Positions 1 through 6,074 of a stretch of 10,971 nucleotides of DNA are shown one piece after another. The notes beneath the pieces were generated by a model. That model searched no databases. It was not told the DNA's origin and saw nothing but the letters and a program-made list of their open reading frames with translations. A program made the position numbers and the translations under genes. Source of the DNA: M3007 sp038203695 (GTDB lineage Bacteria > Bacteroidota > Bacteroidia > Chitinophagales > Saprospiraceae); the NCBI GenBank assembly GCA_038203695.1, contig JBBRDQ010000176.1, positions 1 through 10,971 of the forward strand, read 5' to 3'. How positions within the stretch are numbered: the stretch's first letter is position 1; each line of letters begins with the position of its first letter.

Positions 1-1388
1 GGCAGATCGGCGGGAAACACCGACCGGTCGTGGCTTTCCATCCAGCGTGCGACGAACTGTGGCAAATAACCGCGCAAAGCCAGAAAATACGTACTGGTGT
101 GCGCCGTATCCAGCGGCACAAAAATATCCGGGATAATGCCGCCGCCGCCATAAACGACCCTACCCTGCCCCGTATAGTATTTGGTACTGTCGGCCAGTTT
201 TATGTTGGCAAGCCCCGACAATTCGCCATCGCTCAGCCGGTGTTCGGCTTCACGTTCGTAATCGGCGTTGTGTTTGTATGCGCGCTGAATGCTGCGACCA
301 CTCGGCGTATAATACCGGGCGGTAGTCAGTCGCAATTCGCCGCCATCGCTCAGGGGATACTGGTTTTGCACCAACCCTTTACCGAACGAGCGACGTCCGA
401 TAATCCAGCCGCGGTCCCAGTCCTGGATCGCGCCGGCCACAATTTCGCTGGCTGAAGCCGAGCCTTCATCGATCAAAACGGCTATATTCTGTACGTTGAA
501 CTGGGCGCGACCGCTGCTTTTGTATTCATAGCGTTCGCCTTCGCGGTCTTTGGTGTACACCAGTAGTTTCTCATTGGCAAACAACTGGCTCAACAATTCC
601 GTCGCCGCGTCGATGTAACCGCCGGGATTGCCGCGCAGATCGAGCACCAGGTTTTGCATCTTGCCTTCTTCGGTCAGTGTGCGCAGTTTTTCCATAAACT
701 CCTGCTGGGTTTTGGCGCTGAAGCGATTGACCTTGATATAACCGGTCGTGGCATCCAGCATATAAGCCACATCCACACTTTTCACCGGGATCACATCGCG
801 GACGATGGTGAAATTGCGCACATCTTTTTCACGGCCGCGTAGAATAGCCAGTTGCACGGGTGTACCTTTCGCACCACGCAACTTATTGAATACCTTGCCA
901 TTATCGATTTTCACACCGGCCACCACGGCATCATTGATGGCAATTACTTTGTCGCCCGCCAGCAGTCCGGCAGTTTCGGAAGGACCACCTACCAGCGGCG
1001 TGACCACCTGGATCGTATCGTCGACAGTGATAAATTCTACCCCGATGCCTACAAATTCGCCCTTCAGATCATCTTCCACCGCCGACGCTTCTTCCGGGGT
1101 GATATAAACCGAATGCGGATCCAGTTCATGCAGCAAAAAATCCAGCGTCTGGGTTTTCAGCGCGGCCATATCCACCGTATCGACATATTGTGCCTCGACA
1201 TACCGCAGCACCTCATCTACCGTGCCATTGGCACCCGCCGATGCGTCCCGCGAAAACAGGGTGATATCCCGGTCGTAATGCGGGAGTTTTTGGCCAATAA
1301 ACATCCCAATCGCCAGTGTAACGGCAAAGAGCAGCGGCAAACGAATCTGGAAACTGGTATTGGGAGGGGTCGGTTGCTGTTCAGTCAT
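1..1388 (-). CDS. ctpA: S41 family C-terminal processing peptidase, partial (3' end outside window)
   Basis: Tail-specific serine protease that cuts periplasmic or exported proteins near their C-termini. Reading from the ATG at 1388 gives 462 residues before the window edge. Residues about 15-34 form one hydrophobic anchor (LPLLFAVTLAIGMFIG), so the catalytic part should face the periplasm. A PDZ domain starts near residue 110 (GEFVGIGVEF) and includes GPSETAGLLAGDKVIAIN. The protease core has DLRGNPGG, then GSASASEIVAGAIQD, then FGKGLVQNQYPL. By the Ser-Lys spacing of 25 known for Prc and D1 protease, the catalytic pair is Ser312 and Lys337, and both are present. STKYYTGQGRVVYGGGGIIPD is also typical of the family. 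Bacteroidota homologues are usually a little over 500 residues, so only the C-terminal tail is missing. The substrate cannot be told from sequence. Confidence 0.93.
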   Translation of the reverse strand, partial: MTEQQPTPPNTSFQIRLPLLFAVTLAIGMFIGQKLPHYDRDITLFSRDASAGANGTVDEVLRYVEAQYVDTVDMAALKTQTLDFLLHELDPHSVYITPEEASAVEDDLKGEFVGIGVEFITVDDTIQVVTPLVGGPSETAGLLAGDKVIAINDAVVAGVKIDNGKVFNKLRGAKGTPVQLAILRGREKDVRNFTIVRDVIPVKSVDVAYMLDATTGYIKVNRFSAKTQQEFMEKLRTLTEEGKMQNLVLDLRGNPGGYIDAATELLSQLFANEKLLVYTKDREGERYEYKSSGRAQFNVQNIAVLIDEGSASASEIVAGAIQDWDRGWIIGRRSFGKGLVQNQYPLSDGGELRLTTARYYTPSGRSIQRAYKHNADYEREAEHRLSDGELSGLANIKLADSTKYYTGQGRVVYGGGGIIPDIFVPLDTAHTSTYFLALRGYLPQFVARWMESHDRSVFPADL

Positions 1389-1424
1389 GTACTGTTCTAT
1401 TAAACGAAATCGCTTTTGAGGAGG

Positions 1425-1432
1425 CAAATTTA
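1425..1432 (-). promoter_or_regulatory. Putative -7 box of ctpA promoter
   Basis: On the minus strand this reads TAAATTTG, matching the Bacteroidota -7 consensus TAnnTTTG, and ends 36 bases before the ctpA ATG. No clear TTG -33 element was found at the usual distance, so this rests on the -7 box and its position alone. Confidence 0.4.
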
Positions 1433-1448
1433 CGAATTTCGGCGGACT

Positions 1449-1756
1449 TAGCGGCAGAAAAGATGTCACCAGAGCCTTTCCTCGTAGCGGCAGGATGGGA
1501 CTACGGATTCCGCCTCAGCAGGTCTTCCTATACGTCTCCTTACAAACCCAAGCCCGATGCCGCAGCAGTGTCTCTGACCTGCTGCCCACGTACAGCACGA
1601 TGATCCACTAAACGGCGGCAAAAAGTCTTATATCATGAAACCACTCCCTAACGAAGGCTACACGGATCTGTATTTCCGCCTCGTCAGGTCTTCCGTCCCC
1701 GCTCGCTGCTGCGGCGCTGGGCTTGGTTGGGAGCGGCAGGAACACCTGCTGCCGCT
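1449..1756. repeat. Decayed repeat patch in the ctpA upstream gap
   Basis: The 373-base gap between ctpA and the next gene shows no convincing ORF but has repeated fragments. Positions 1508-1528 and 1674-1694 are direct repeats (TTCCGCCTC..CAGGTCTTCC) matching at 19 of 21 bases. Positions 1548-1568 and 1706-1726 are inverted copies of CCAAGCCC...GCCGCAGCAG matching at 18 of 21. AGCGGCAG recurs at 1450, 1486 and 1732. The last copy pairs with CTGCCGCT at 1749-1756 to make an 8-bp hairpin just beyond the stop of the neighbouring membrane-protein gene. On the minus strand no T-run follows it, so it is a poor terminator for that gene. Mixed orientations suggest overlapping old insertions or rearranged dispersed repeats. 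Confidence 0.5.
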
Positions 1757-1761
1757 AAATA

Positions 1762-2169
1762 TTATTTTTTCAAAGAAATTAAACGGATAAATACAAGTGA
1801 GAAAAAGACAAAAAATATCCAATCATTAACTCCATAAATAGCGTAAAATATACCAGCAAATTTATCCTTTTCAAAAACACTGGAGAGACTATTATTCAGC
1901 ATCCACTTGGTCCAAACAAAGCCATAAATAAATTTTTCAATTGCAAAAACACCGACAAGCCATTTTACTTTATCGAAACTCTTGGAAATAGAAATATACG
2001 CTAAGCCCCAGATAACTATCATTAATAATCCAAAATTGGACATAACGTCTGGATCAACTGTTGGAATAACAGCATTGGTAAAGAAACGTGAATTTGCCAG
2101 GACACCGACAATATTCATTAAGCCTGCAAGTACAAATCCTTTGCTGATTGTTTCATTTTTCATTGTCAT
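1762..2169 (-). CDS. Small four-helix integral membrane protein, function unknown
   Basis: A 135-residue protein with about four hydrophobic segments, near residues 9-29, 45-65, 70-88 and 108-131, and a short basic C-terminus (RLISLKK). It has no signal peptide cleavage site, catalytic motif or known binding motif. From memory, similar proteins (FVLAGLMNIVGV, FFTN, SNFGLLMIVIWGLAYIS, WLVGVFAIEK) occur as single hypothetical membrane proteins in marine Bacteroidota and Gammaproteobacteria, which supports a real gene. Two in-frame ATGs, at 2169 and 2163, are equally plausible starts. The gene is AT-rich compared with ctpA and the right-hand genes. It lies downstream of the Rpn gene with a 69-base gap, with no sign of a joint role. 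Confidence 0.75.
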   Translation of the reverse strand: MTMKNETISKGFVLAGLMNIVGVLANSRFFTNAVIPTVDPDVMSNFGLLMIVIWGLAYISISKSFDKVKWLVGVFAIEKFIYGFVWTKWMLNNSLSSVFEKDKFAGIFYAIYGVNDWIFFVFFSLVFIRLISLKK

Positions 2170-2238
2170 AAAATTTTGATGTTTGTGCCTCCGGAGAAGG
2201 ACTTATGAGACTGATTAAGAATACTGCAAGCCAAAATC

Positions 2239-3051
2239 TTAGCGTCTATTTATTTCATCATGAGACAATTCGGTTGCCGCTCTTATATCAGCATTTGACA
2301 AGCCCATTGTTTTAAGATTTTTAGCCACTTCCAACTTTGCCTTTTTTGCTATCATCTCCTTCTCTCCCCGTTCATCCTGCTCCTTGATTGTCACATTGTC
2401 ATAAGCCTTCAATTCCTCTTTGCTCCATTGGTACTTATCTGCTTCAATAAAGGCAGTCTTCAAGCCTTCATCTTCATTTGCAAAATCAGGGATAACATTC
2501 AATTCTTCCGAGTACTTGATGAAATAAGTCCACTTATCAATCGGTGTATCCAGTTCGTGCATTTCTTTGATGAACTTAGGCAACTCGATAAAAGAAAATT
2601 GAATGTCTTTCAAAAGATGTTCGTTGGTGGCCTTGTTCAATATCAAGTGCCGGGTGTGGTAGTCTGTATCAGACCCAAAAGGGAAGTCCAATATGCCAAT
2701 AAAGTAAGCAGGGTGCAGTAGCGGATAGTCTTCTCCTTTATCCATCTGCATGGAATAATCTCGGGAGATATAATACTGTACACGTTTATCGAACCCGGTC
2801 TTATCAGCCACCTGCATTTCCACTACAAATTTTCTACCAGACTGATCGGTTGCCCGAACATCAACAATACTCGCTTTTTCCCCGGCGATGCGAGGAAACT
2901 GGTACGGGTTAGCTATGGAAACGTTAACCACCTGATGTTCCCCTTCCAACTCCAGAGAAGCGTTCAAAAAGGAGATGAGCGGGGCCGTTTTCTGCTCGTT
3001 GCCGAAAATCTTCCGAAAAGCGATGTCATTTTTTATATCTGCGAACTGCAT
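2239..3051 (-). CDS. Rpn family PD-(D/E)XK nuclease / transposase-like protein
   Basis: A 270-residue protein of the Rpn (recombination-promoting nuclease, PDDEXK-type putative transposase) family. It starts with the family's N-terminal block DIKNDIAFRKIFGNE. The nuclease core is visible as Asp64 in SIVDVRATD and Glu78-x-Gln80 in RKFVVEMQV, the D...ExQ variant of PD-(D/E)XK. RVQYYISRDYS and PAYFIGILDFPF follow as expected. The C-terminus (GLSNADIRAATELSHDEINRR) is the short helical tail common to the family. Length is normal and the frame is intact, so the gene is probably functional. E. coli Rpn proteins act as DNA endonucleases that increase recA-independent recombination; here the role is inferred only. 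ATG at 3051. The promoter region faces an array of small palindromes. Confidence 0.88.
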   Translation of the reverse strand: MQFADIKNDIAFRKIFGNEQKTAPLISFLNASLELEGEHQVVNVSIANPYQFPRIAGEKASIVDVRATDQSGRKFVVEMQVADKTGFDKRVQYYISRDYSMQMDKGEDYPLLHPAYFIGILDFPFGSDTDYHTRHLILNKATNEHLLKDIQFSFIELPKFIKEMHELDTPIDKWTYFIKYSEELNVIPDFANEDEGLKTAFIEADKYQWSKEELKAYDNVTIKEQDERGEKEMIAKKAKLEVAKNLKTMGLSNADIRAATELSHDEINRR

Positions 3052-3106
3052 AATCCTATTACAAAATAGATGCGGGAAAACGGTTCATTTGACTTTCTTG
3101 ATCGCA

Positions 3107-3136
3107 CAAATATAACGCGCCGTTTTTATATCCAAA
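3107..3136 (-). promoter_or_regulatory. Putative promoter of the Rpn-family gene
   Basis: On the minus strand TTTG (3136-3133) is followed after 18 bases by TATATTTG (3114-3107), close to the Bacteroidota TTTG/TAnnTTTG promoter (usual spacer about 19-21). The -7 box ends 55 bases before the Rpn ATG. It fits the consensus better than the other candidates in the window. Confidence 0.5.
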
Positions 3137-3173
3137 CCAACGCATCGTTTTATTTTGTCCTTTTGAAAGAAGA

Positions 3174-3548
3174 CCCACGCTGGCGTGGGGTTCCAACCCA
3201 GGGCAAACGCATTAAAATCGTTATAAAAACCAGCATTTTTCGGCTCAAATGGATAAAATCTGTCCTGTTTACTAGTTTTCCCGAGCCAACGCTTGGCGGC
3301 TGAATTTCACCAATACCACCTCAATTAGAAATTTTGTTTTAAGAAACCAAGATTTCTAAAACAATTTTAATGCGTCTGCCCTGGGGTTCCAACCCCGTGC
3401 TTGTTATCCTTCGGGTTTTACCCGTTTTATTGTTTATGTCGGGTGGAACCCGACCGATACGCGGCACGCGGTTAGAACCGCGCGCCAGCAATCACGTTTT
3501 TTGTTTGGTTTTTCGTGTTTAGTTTTGGCAGCCCCGCGCCAGCAGGGG
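3174..3548. repeat. Array of short palindromes with GGTT..AACC-type tips
   Basis: A non-coding stretch upstream of the Rpn gene holds at least seven small perfect hairpins. They are CCCACGC/GCGTGGG (3174-3189), GGGTT-CC-AACCC (3188-3199), GGGGTT-CC-AACCCC (3383-3396), CGGGT-TTT-ACCCG (3412-3424), GTCGGGT-GGA-ACCCGAC (3438-3454), CGCGGTT-AG-AACCGCG (3467-3482) and CCCC/GGGG (3532-3548). Most have a 2-3 base loop and a tip of the form GGYT..ARCC. CGCCAGC recurs at 3484 and 3538, and its complement GCTGGCG lies inside the first hairpin. The G+C-rich hairpins stand out in AT-rich surroundings. A weaker pair, TTAGAAAT/ATTTCTAA, lies at 3325-3359. The pattern resembles REP-like extragenic palindromes more than terminators, since no T-runs follow most of the stems. 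Confidence 0.6.
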
Positions 3549-3663
3549 AAGCGTTAAAACACATCTATTTAGTTAATTCCAAACACCCAATTAGTTGTAT
3601 TCACACTTATTAAACAATCTACAATTTGTTAAGCTCAATTTCAGTAATTTAATCCATTACAAA

Positions 3664-3800
3664 ACCATACTACTGGACATTTTTTGTTTACCGCCCTGCG
3701 AGAACCTTATGACCGAACGGTAATAAATTGATTATCAACTACTTTTGTTCCGAGTTATAAGGTCAGACGCCACGTTTTGAAAAATGTCCAGTAGTATGGT
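3664..3800. mobile_element. MITE-like element with 21-bp perfect terminal inverted repeats
   Basis: Positions 3664-3684 (beginning ACCATACTACTGGACAT) are the exact reverse complement of 3780-3800. They enclose about 95 bases with no ORF. A second inverted pair sits inside: ACCTTAT at 3704-3710 and ATAAGGT at 3757-3763. AAA flanks both ends and could be a 3-base target duplication, but in such A-rich DNA that may be chance. The size and perfect ends fit a non-autonomous transposable element. No transposase for it is in the window, and the source IS family cannot be named. A large RNA or DNA hairpin with another function is the alternative. Confidence 0.65.
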
Positions 3801-3956
3801 AAAAACACACATAATTATATTATAGCCAATGCAGAGCGATTCCGAAAATTAACAATTGATAACTTATTGATAATTTAAAGTTTATGCAATCTGAAGATTC
3901 AAAAACTACTTCGCAATGGGTACAAACAAATTGTAAAGTATCAAAATTTTACTTTC
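3801..3956. other. AT-rich intergenic remainder
   Basis: This stretch between the inverted-repeat element and the stop of the next minus-strand gene is very AT-rich. It contains TTGATAA twice (near 3855 and 3868). No ORF, terminator or promoter could be supported. The 115 bases before the element (3549-3663) are equally featureless. Confidence 0.5.
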
Positions 3957-4211
3957 TTAATGGCTATCTTGACAAAATATCCAAACGTCATTACCCTTCA
4001 CCAGCCAAGGACCAGGTTCGACTCCGTTTCCCCGATTAATAGCAACCCAACAGGTATCATTGTGAAAAACAGACTCACCTTTTTCATATTGTTTATTTGA
4101 ATCCCAATCTTCAAGACAATTACAAGATTTGTCTCTACAATTTATCATACAAATGCATATGAAGAGCATAAAACAAATTTTTTTAAACAAACCAGTTTCC
4201 ATAAAATTCAT
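3957..4211 (-). CDS. Small exported protein with CBM5/12 (chitin-binding type 3)-like pattern
   Basis: An 84-residue protein with a Lys-Lys/hydrophobic N-terminus (residues 9-24), which fits an export signal. Cys25 in CMINCRDK might be lipidated, but Asn at -1 makes a poor lipobox. The rest matches the aromatic and glycine spacing of the CBM5/12 fold: Trp36, Tyr42, Gly45, Val48, Trp55, Ala57, Pro66 and Trp69 (DWDSNKQYEKGESV, then CWVAINRGNG, then EPGPW). These small modules usually bind chitin or related glycans at the ends of hydrolases. Here the module stands almost alone. Cys30, Cys32, Cys54 and Cys80 could form disulfides. The ATG at 4211 lies one base after the stop of the T9SS-domain remnant, so the two would share a transcript. 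A second in-frame ATG is three codons on. Glycan binding is inferred from pattern only. Confidence 0.65.
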   Translation of the reverse strand: MNFMETGLFKKICFMLFICICMINCRDKSCNCLEDWDSNKQYEKGESVFHNDTCWVAINRGNGVEPGPWLVKGNDVWIFCQDSH

Positions 4212-4212
4212 G

Positions 4213-4842
4213 TTATCTTATTAAAGTTACATCGCCCTTCCATTTGCAATCTGGGCATTGTCCATTAGCAATTTGCTGTACTGTACAATTACAGTCAGAT
4301 GAATTATCTTGGATTCCATTTGGATAATCACAATTTTTAAAATTAACTGTCCAAATATATACCTCTACAGGAGCAGGCTGGCCCTCAAAGGTTCCATCCC
4401 ATGTTAATAAATTTTGGTTAAAAGGAGGACCACTATTAGCACCAGTCACTTCTTTTTCAAAGATTTTTTGGCCCCATCGATTATAAATTTCAAGTTTTCC
4501 CCAATAAGATTTATGGTCAGGTAAAAGCAATGGTCCAAATTTGTCATTTAAGTCATCTCCATTGGGCGTAAAAATATTTGGCATAAGAAACTCTATCGGC
4601 CCAAAATAAGTTAAATCATTAGGCAATTGATATGTTTCTGTTTTCTTGCATCCGCTTCCCAATTCAACTACTTTAAAGCCTGTTGGATCAAAATCCCATG
4701 TAACTGTTACATTAAAAGAAGGAGGATTGTTTTTTGATATCATTTGAGGAAATTCAAACAAAAATGTTGTTTTTTCTCCAGGAGCGCCTACTAATATACC
4801 ATTAACTTCTTGCCCATTTAAATTATTATTGAGTTTTTTATC
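4213..4842 (-). pseudogene. 5'-truncated T9SS cargo protein remnant with CHU_C / gliding-motility C-terminal domain
   Basis: The C-terminal part is a clear T9SS type B sorting domain (gliding motility-associated C-terminal, CHU_C): IEFLMPNIFTPNGDDLNDKFG, LEIYNRWGQKIFEKE, LLTWDGTFEGQPAPVEVYIW and final WKGDVTLIR. Such domains route large surface or secreted proteins through the type IX system. No signal peptide is present. The first possible starts are a TTG at 4761 and an ATG at 4743. Upstream, the frame stays open and protein-like (LNGQEVNGILVGAPGEKTTF) to a stop at 4843-4845, without any ATG. This suggests that the N-terminal bulk was lost. A 6-bp hairpin (ATCTCA-CAAA-TGAGAT, 4841-4856) lies at the break. 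A CxC...CxxC cluster is inserted before the last strand. Translation from TTG as a short 182-residue protein is possible, but without a signal it could not reach T9SS. Confidence 0.7.
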
Positions 4843-4933
4843 TCACAAATGAGATGCAAAGTTTTATTTTCCAAACCAACATATACATTTTTTTTAAGTT
4901 AATTCGTGTTAATTCATCCCTTCCCCCCCACAC

Positions 4934-4974
4934 GCAAAAAGCCCTGCCGGTCACAAACCGGCAGGGCTTTTTGC
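4934..4974. terminator. Strong bidirectional Rho-independent terminator after secG
   Basis: A perfect 18-bp stem (4934-4951 with 4957-4974) with loop CACAA contains GCCCTGCCGGT and is bordered by five A and five T inside the stem. It lies just beyond the secG stop and can end transcription in both directions, isolating the housekeeping operon from the accessory stretch. Confidence 0.9.
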
Positions 4975-4992
4975 ACAAGGCAACGCATTTAC

Positions 4993-5259
4993 TTATTGTC
5001 CGACAGGAACTGCAGGGGCTACGGCTGCAGCGTTGCCGCCGCTGCTGATTACGGCGATGATGCACAGGACTACCAATGCACCGGCCAATACCCAGGTTGC
5101 TTTTTCAACGAAATCGGTCGAGCGCGCCGCGCCGAACAGTTGCTGGGCTTGACCGCCAAAGTTGGAGTCTACACCGCCGCCTTTGGGATTCTGGATCAAA
5201 ACGGTGGCCATCAACAAAACGCTTACCAGCGCAATCAATACCGCGAGGGTAGTTAACAT
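4993..5259 (-). CDS. secG: Preprotein translocase subunit SecG
   Basis: An 88-residue inner-membrane subunit of the SecYEG channel, which assists SecA-driven export. It has two hydrophobic helices (about residues 3-22 and 53-72). Between them is the family's conserved cytoplasmic loop IQNPKGGGVDSNFGG, then QQLFGAARSTDFVEKATWVLA. A short Ala/Val/Pro-rich tail follows. The length is normal for Bacteroidota. The ATG at 5259 comes six bases after the stop of the TPR gene, so it is the last gene of the lptE-TPR-secG transcript, closed by the terminator just downstream. Confidence 0.95.
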   Translation of the reverse strand: MLTTLAVLIALVSVLLMATVLIQNPKGGGVDSNFGGQAQQLFGAARSTDFVEKATWVLAGALVVLCIIAVISSGGNAAAVAPAVPVGQ

Positions 5260-5265
5260 ATTCTT

Positions 5266-6072
5266 CTAATTTTTAAGTTTAGCAATTTCGGCTGCAAAGG
5301 ACGCACTTTTCTCCGGTATCGCCAAACATAATCGTTCATACATTGTAATTGCTTTTTCGCGATGGCCTTGTTTGGCGTATAATCGGGCAAGGGTCTCGGA
5401 GATGACGTCTTTATTCTCGCTGACGCTCCGCTCTGCCAATACATGGGCAATAGAAGGCACAGCAGGTTCTTTGATGACCGGTTTAGTGGGCTCTTTGCGC
5501 ACTGTAGGCGGTACCGCGACGAGTGCCGCAGGCTGGAACTGGTGCAACCAGTGATCGAAAGAAAGCGGGGCGGCGACTGGTTTGGGGATGGATTCAATAA
5601 CGGCTTGCGGCGGCTGAATTGCTTCGACTGCTTCCAGTGGTTCGGCGACTGGCACTGGCGGTTCCGGGATAACGGGCGCTACCGGGGCTACCGGCGGCGG
5701 GATTACCAATGTAACAACGGTCGGTTCGGGCGGGTCTTCGCGCAATACGGGCGACAAGGCTTCGAGTTCGCGCTGCACGACTTCGAGCGGTTTTAATTCC
5801 AGGATTTCTTCCGGCAAACTGACCGGCTGCGGCACCAGATGCAGTGGCGCCAGCAACTGAAACAATCGCCGGCGATCGAGGCTATAGGCGGCCGCAGTGG
5901 CCAAGGTACGCTCGGCTTCGGGGTGGTCGGTCTGGCGGGCTTTCAGGGCGAGCAGGTAACGCAAATTGTGTGCGTACGGGTATGCGAGCGCCAGGGTTTT
6001 CAATTCCTCATAGGAGATACCCGATAACAGCTCGGGATTGTCCAGTATTTTAAAAAAACGTTCCTGCGTCAT
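5266..6072 (-). CDS. TPR-containing protein between lptE and secG, function unknown
   Basis: A 268-residue protein in three parts. Residues 1-85 are helical (FFKILDNPELLSGISYEELKTLALAYPYAHNLRYLLALKA) with the repeat-like AYPYAHNLRYLLALKARQ and a leucine-rich end. Residues about 95-195 are a Pro/Val/Ala/Glu-rich linker, probably unstructured. Residues about 220-268 form one clear tetratricopeptide-like helix pair (ETLARLYAKQGHREKAITMYERLCLAIP). There is no signal peptide or membrane segment, so it is probably cytoplasmic. TPR units usually bind proteins. From memory, proteins of this layout recur in this position in Bacteroidota, but no function is known to me. It starts two bases after the lptE stop and ends six bases before secG, so it is surely cotranscribed. 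Confidence 0.85.
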   Translation of the reverse strand: MTQERFFKILDNPELLSGISYEELKTLALAYPYAHNLRYLLALKARQTDHPEAERTLATAAAYSLDRRRLFQLLAPLHLVPQPVSLPEEILELKPLEVVQRELEALSPVLREDPPEPTVVTLVIPPPVAPVAPVIPEPPVPVAEPLEAVEAIQPPQAVIESIPKPVAAPLSFDHWLHQFQPAALVAVPPTVRKEPTKPVIKEPAVPSIAHVLAERSVSENKDVISETLARLYAKQGHREKAITMYERLCLAIPEKSASFAAEIAKLKN

Positions 6073-6074
6073 GT

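Noticed and set aside
30..455. Plus-strand open frame of 141 codons at the left edge
   Set aside because: Antisense to the catalytic Ser/Lys region of ctpA.
852..1403. Plus-strand open frame of 183 codons
   Set aside because: Antisense to ctpA, whose PDZ and S41 motifs are unmistakable; the plus-strand product is low in recognisable features.
1732..1756. Rho-independent terminator of the membrane-protein gene
   Set aside because: The 8-bp hairpin is correctly placed, but on the gene's strand it is followed by CCCAACC rather than a T-run. The T-rich side belongs to the opposite strand.
3070..3303. 77-codon plus-strand open frame in the Rpn upstream gap
   Set aside because: It crosses the Rpn promoter and the first two hairpins, has mixed composition and no domain. 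It is better explained as chance reading through a repeat.
3174..3548. CRISPR array
   Set aside because: The hairpins differ in sequence and spacing, with no constant direct repeat or unique equal-length spacers, and there are no cas genes.
4838..5065. 75-codon minus-strand frame overlapping the secG 3' end and terminator
   Set aside because: It overlaps secG in another frame and crosses the strong terminator; its Arg/Cys-rich product is typical of a frame shadow.
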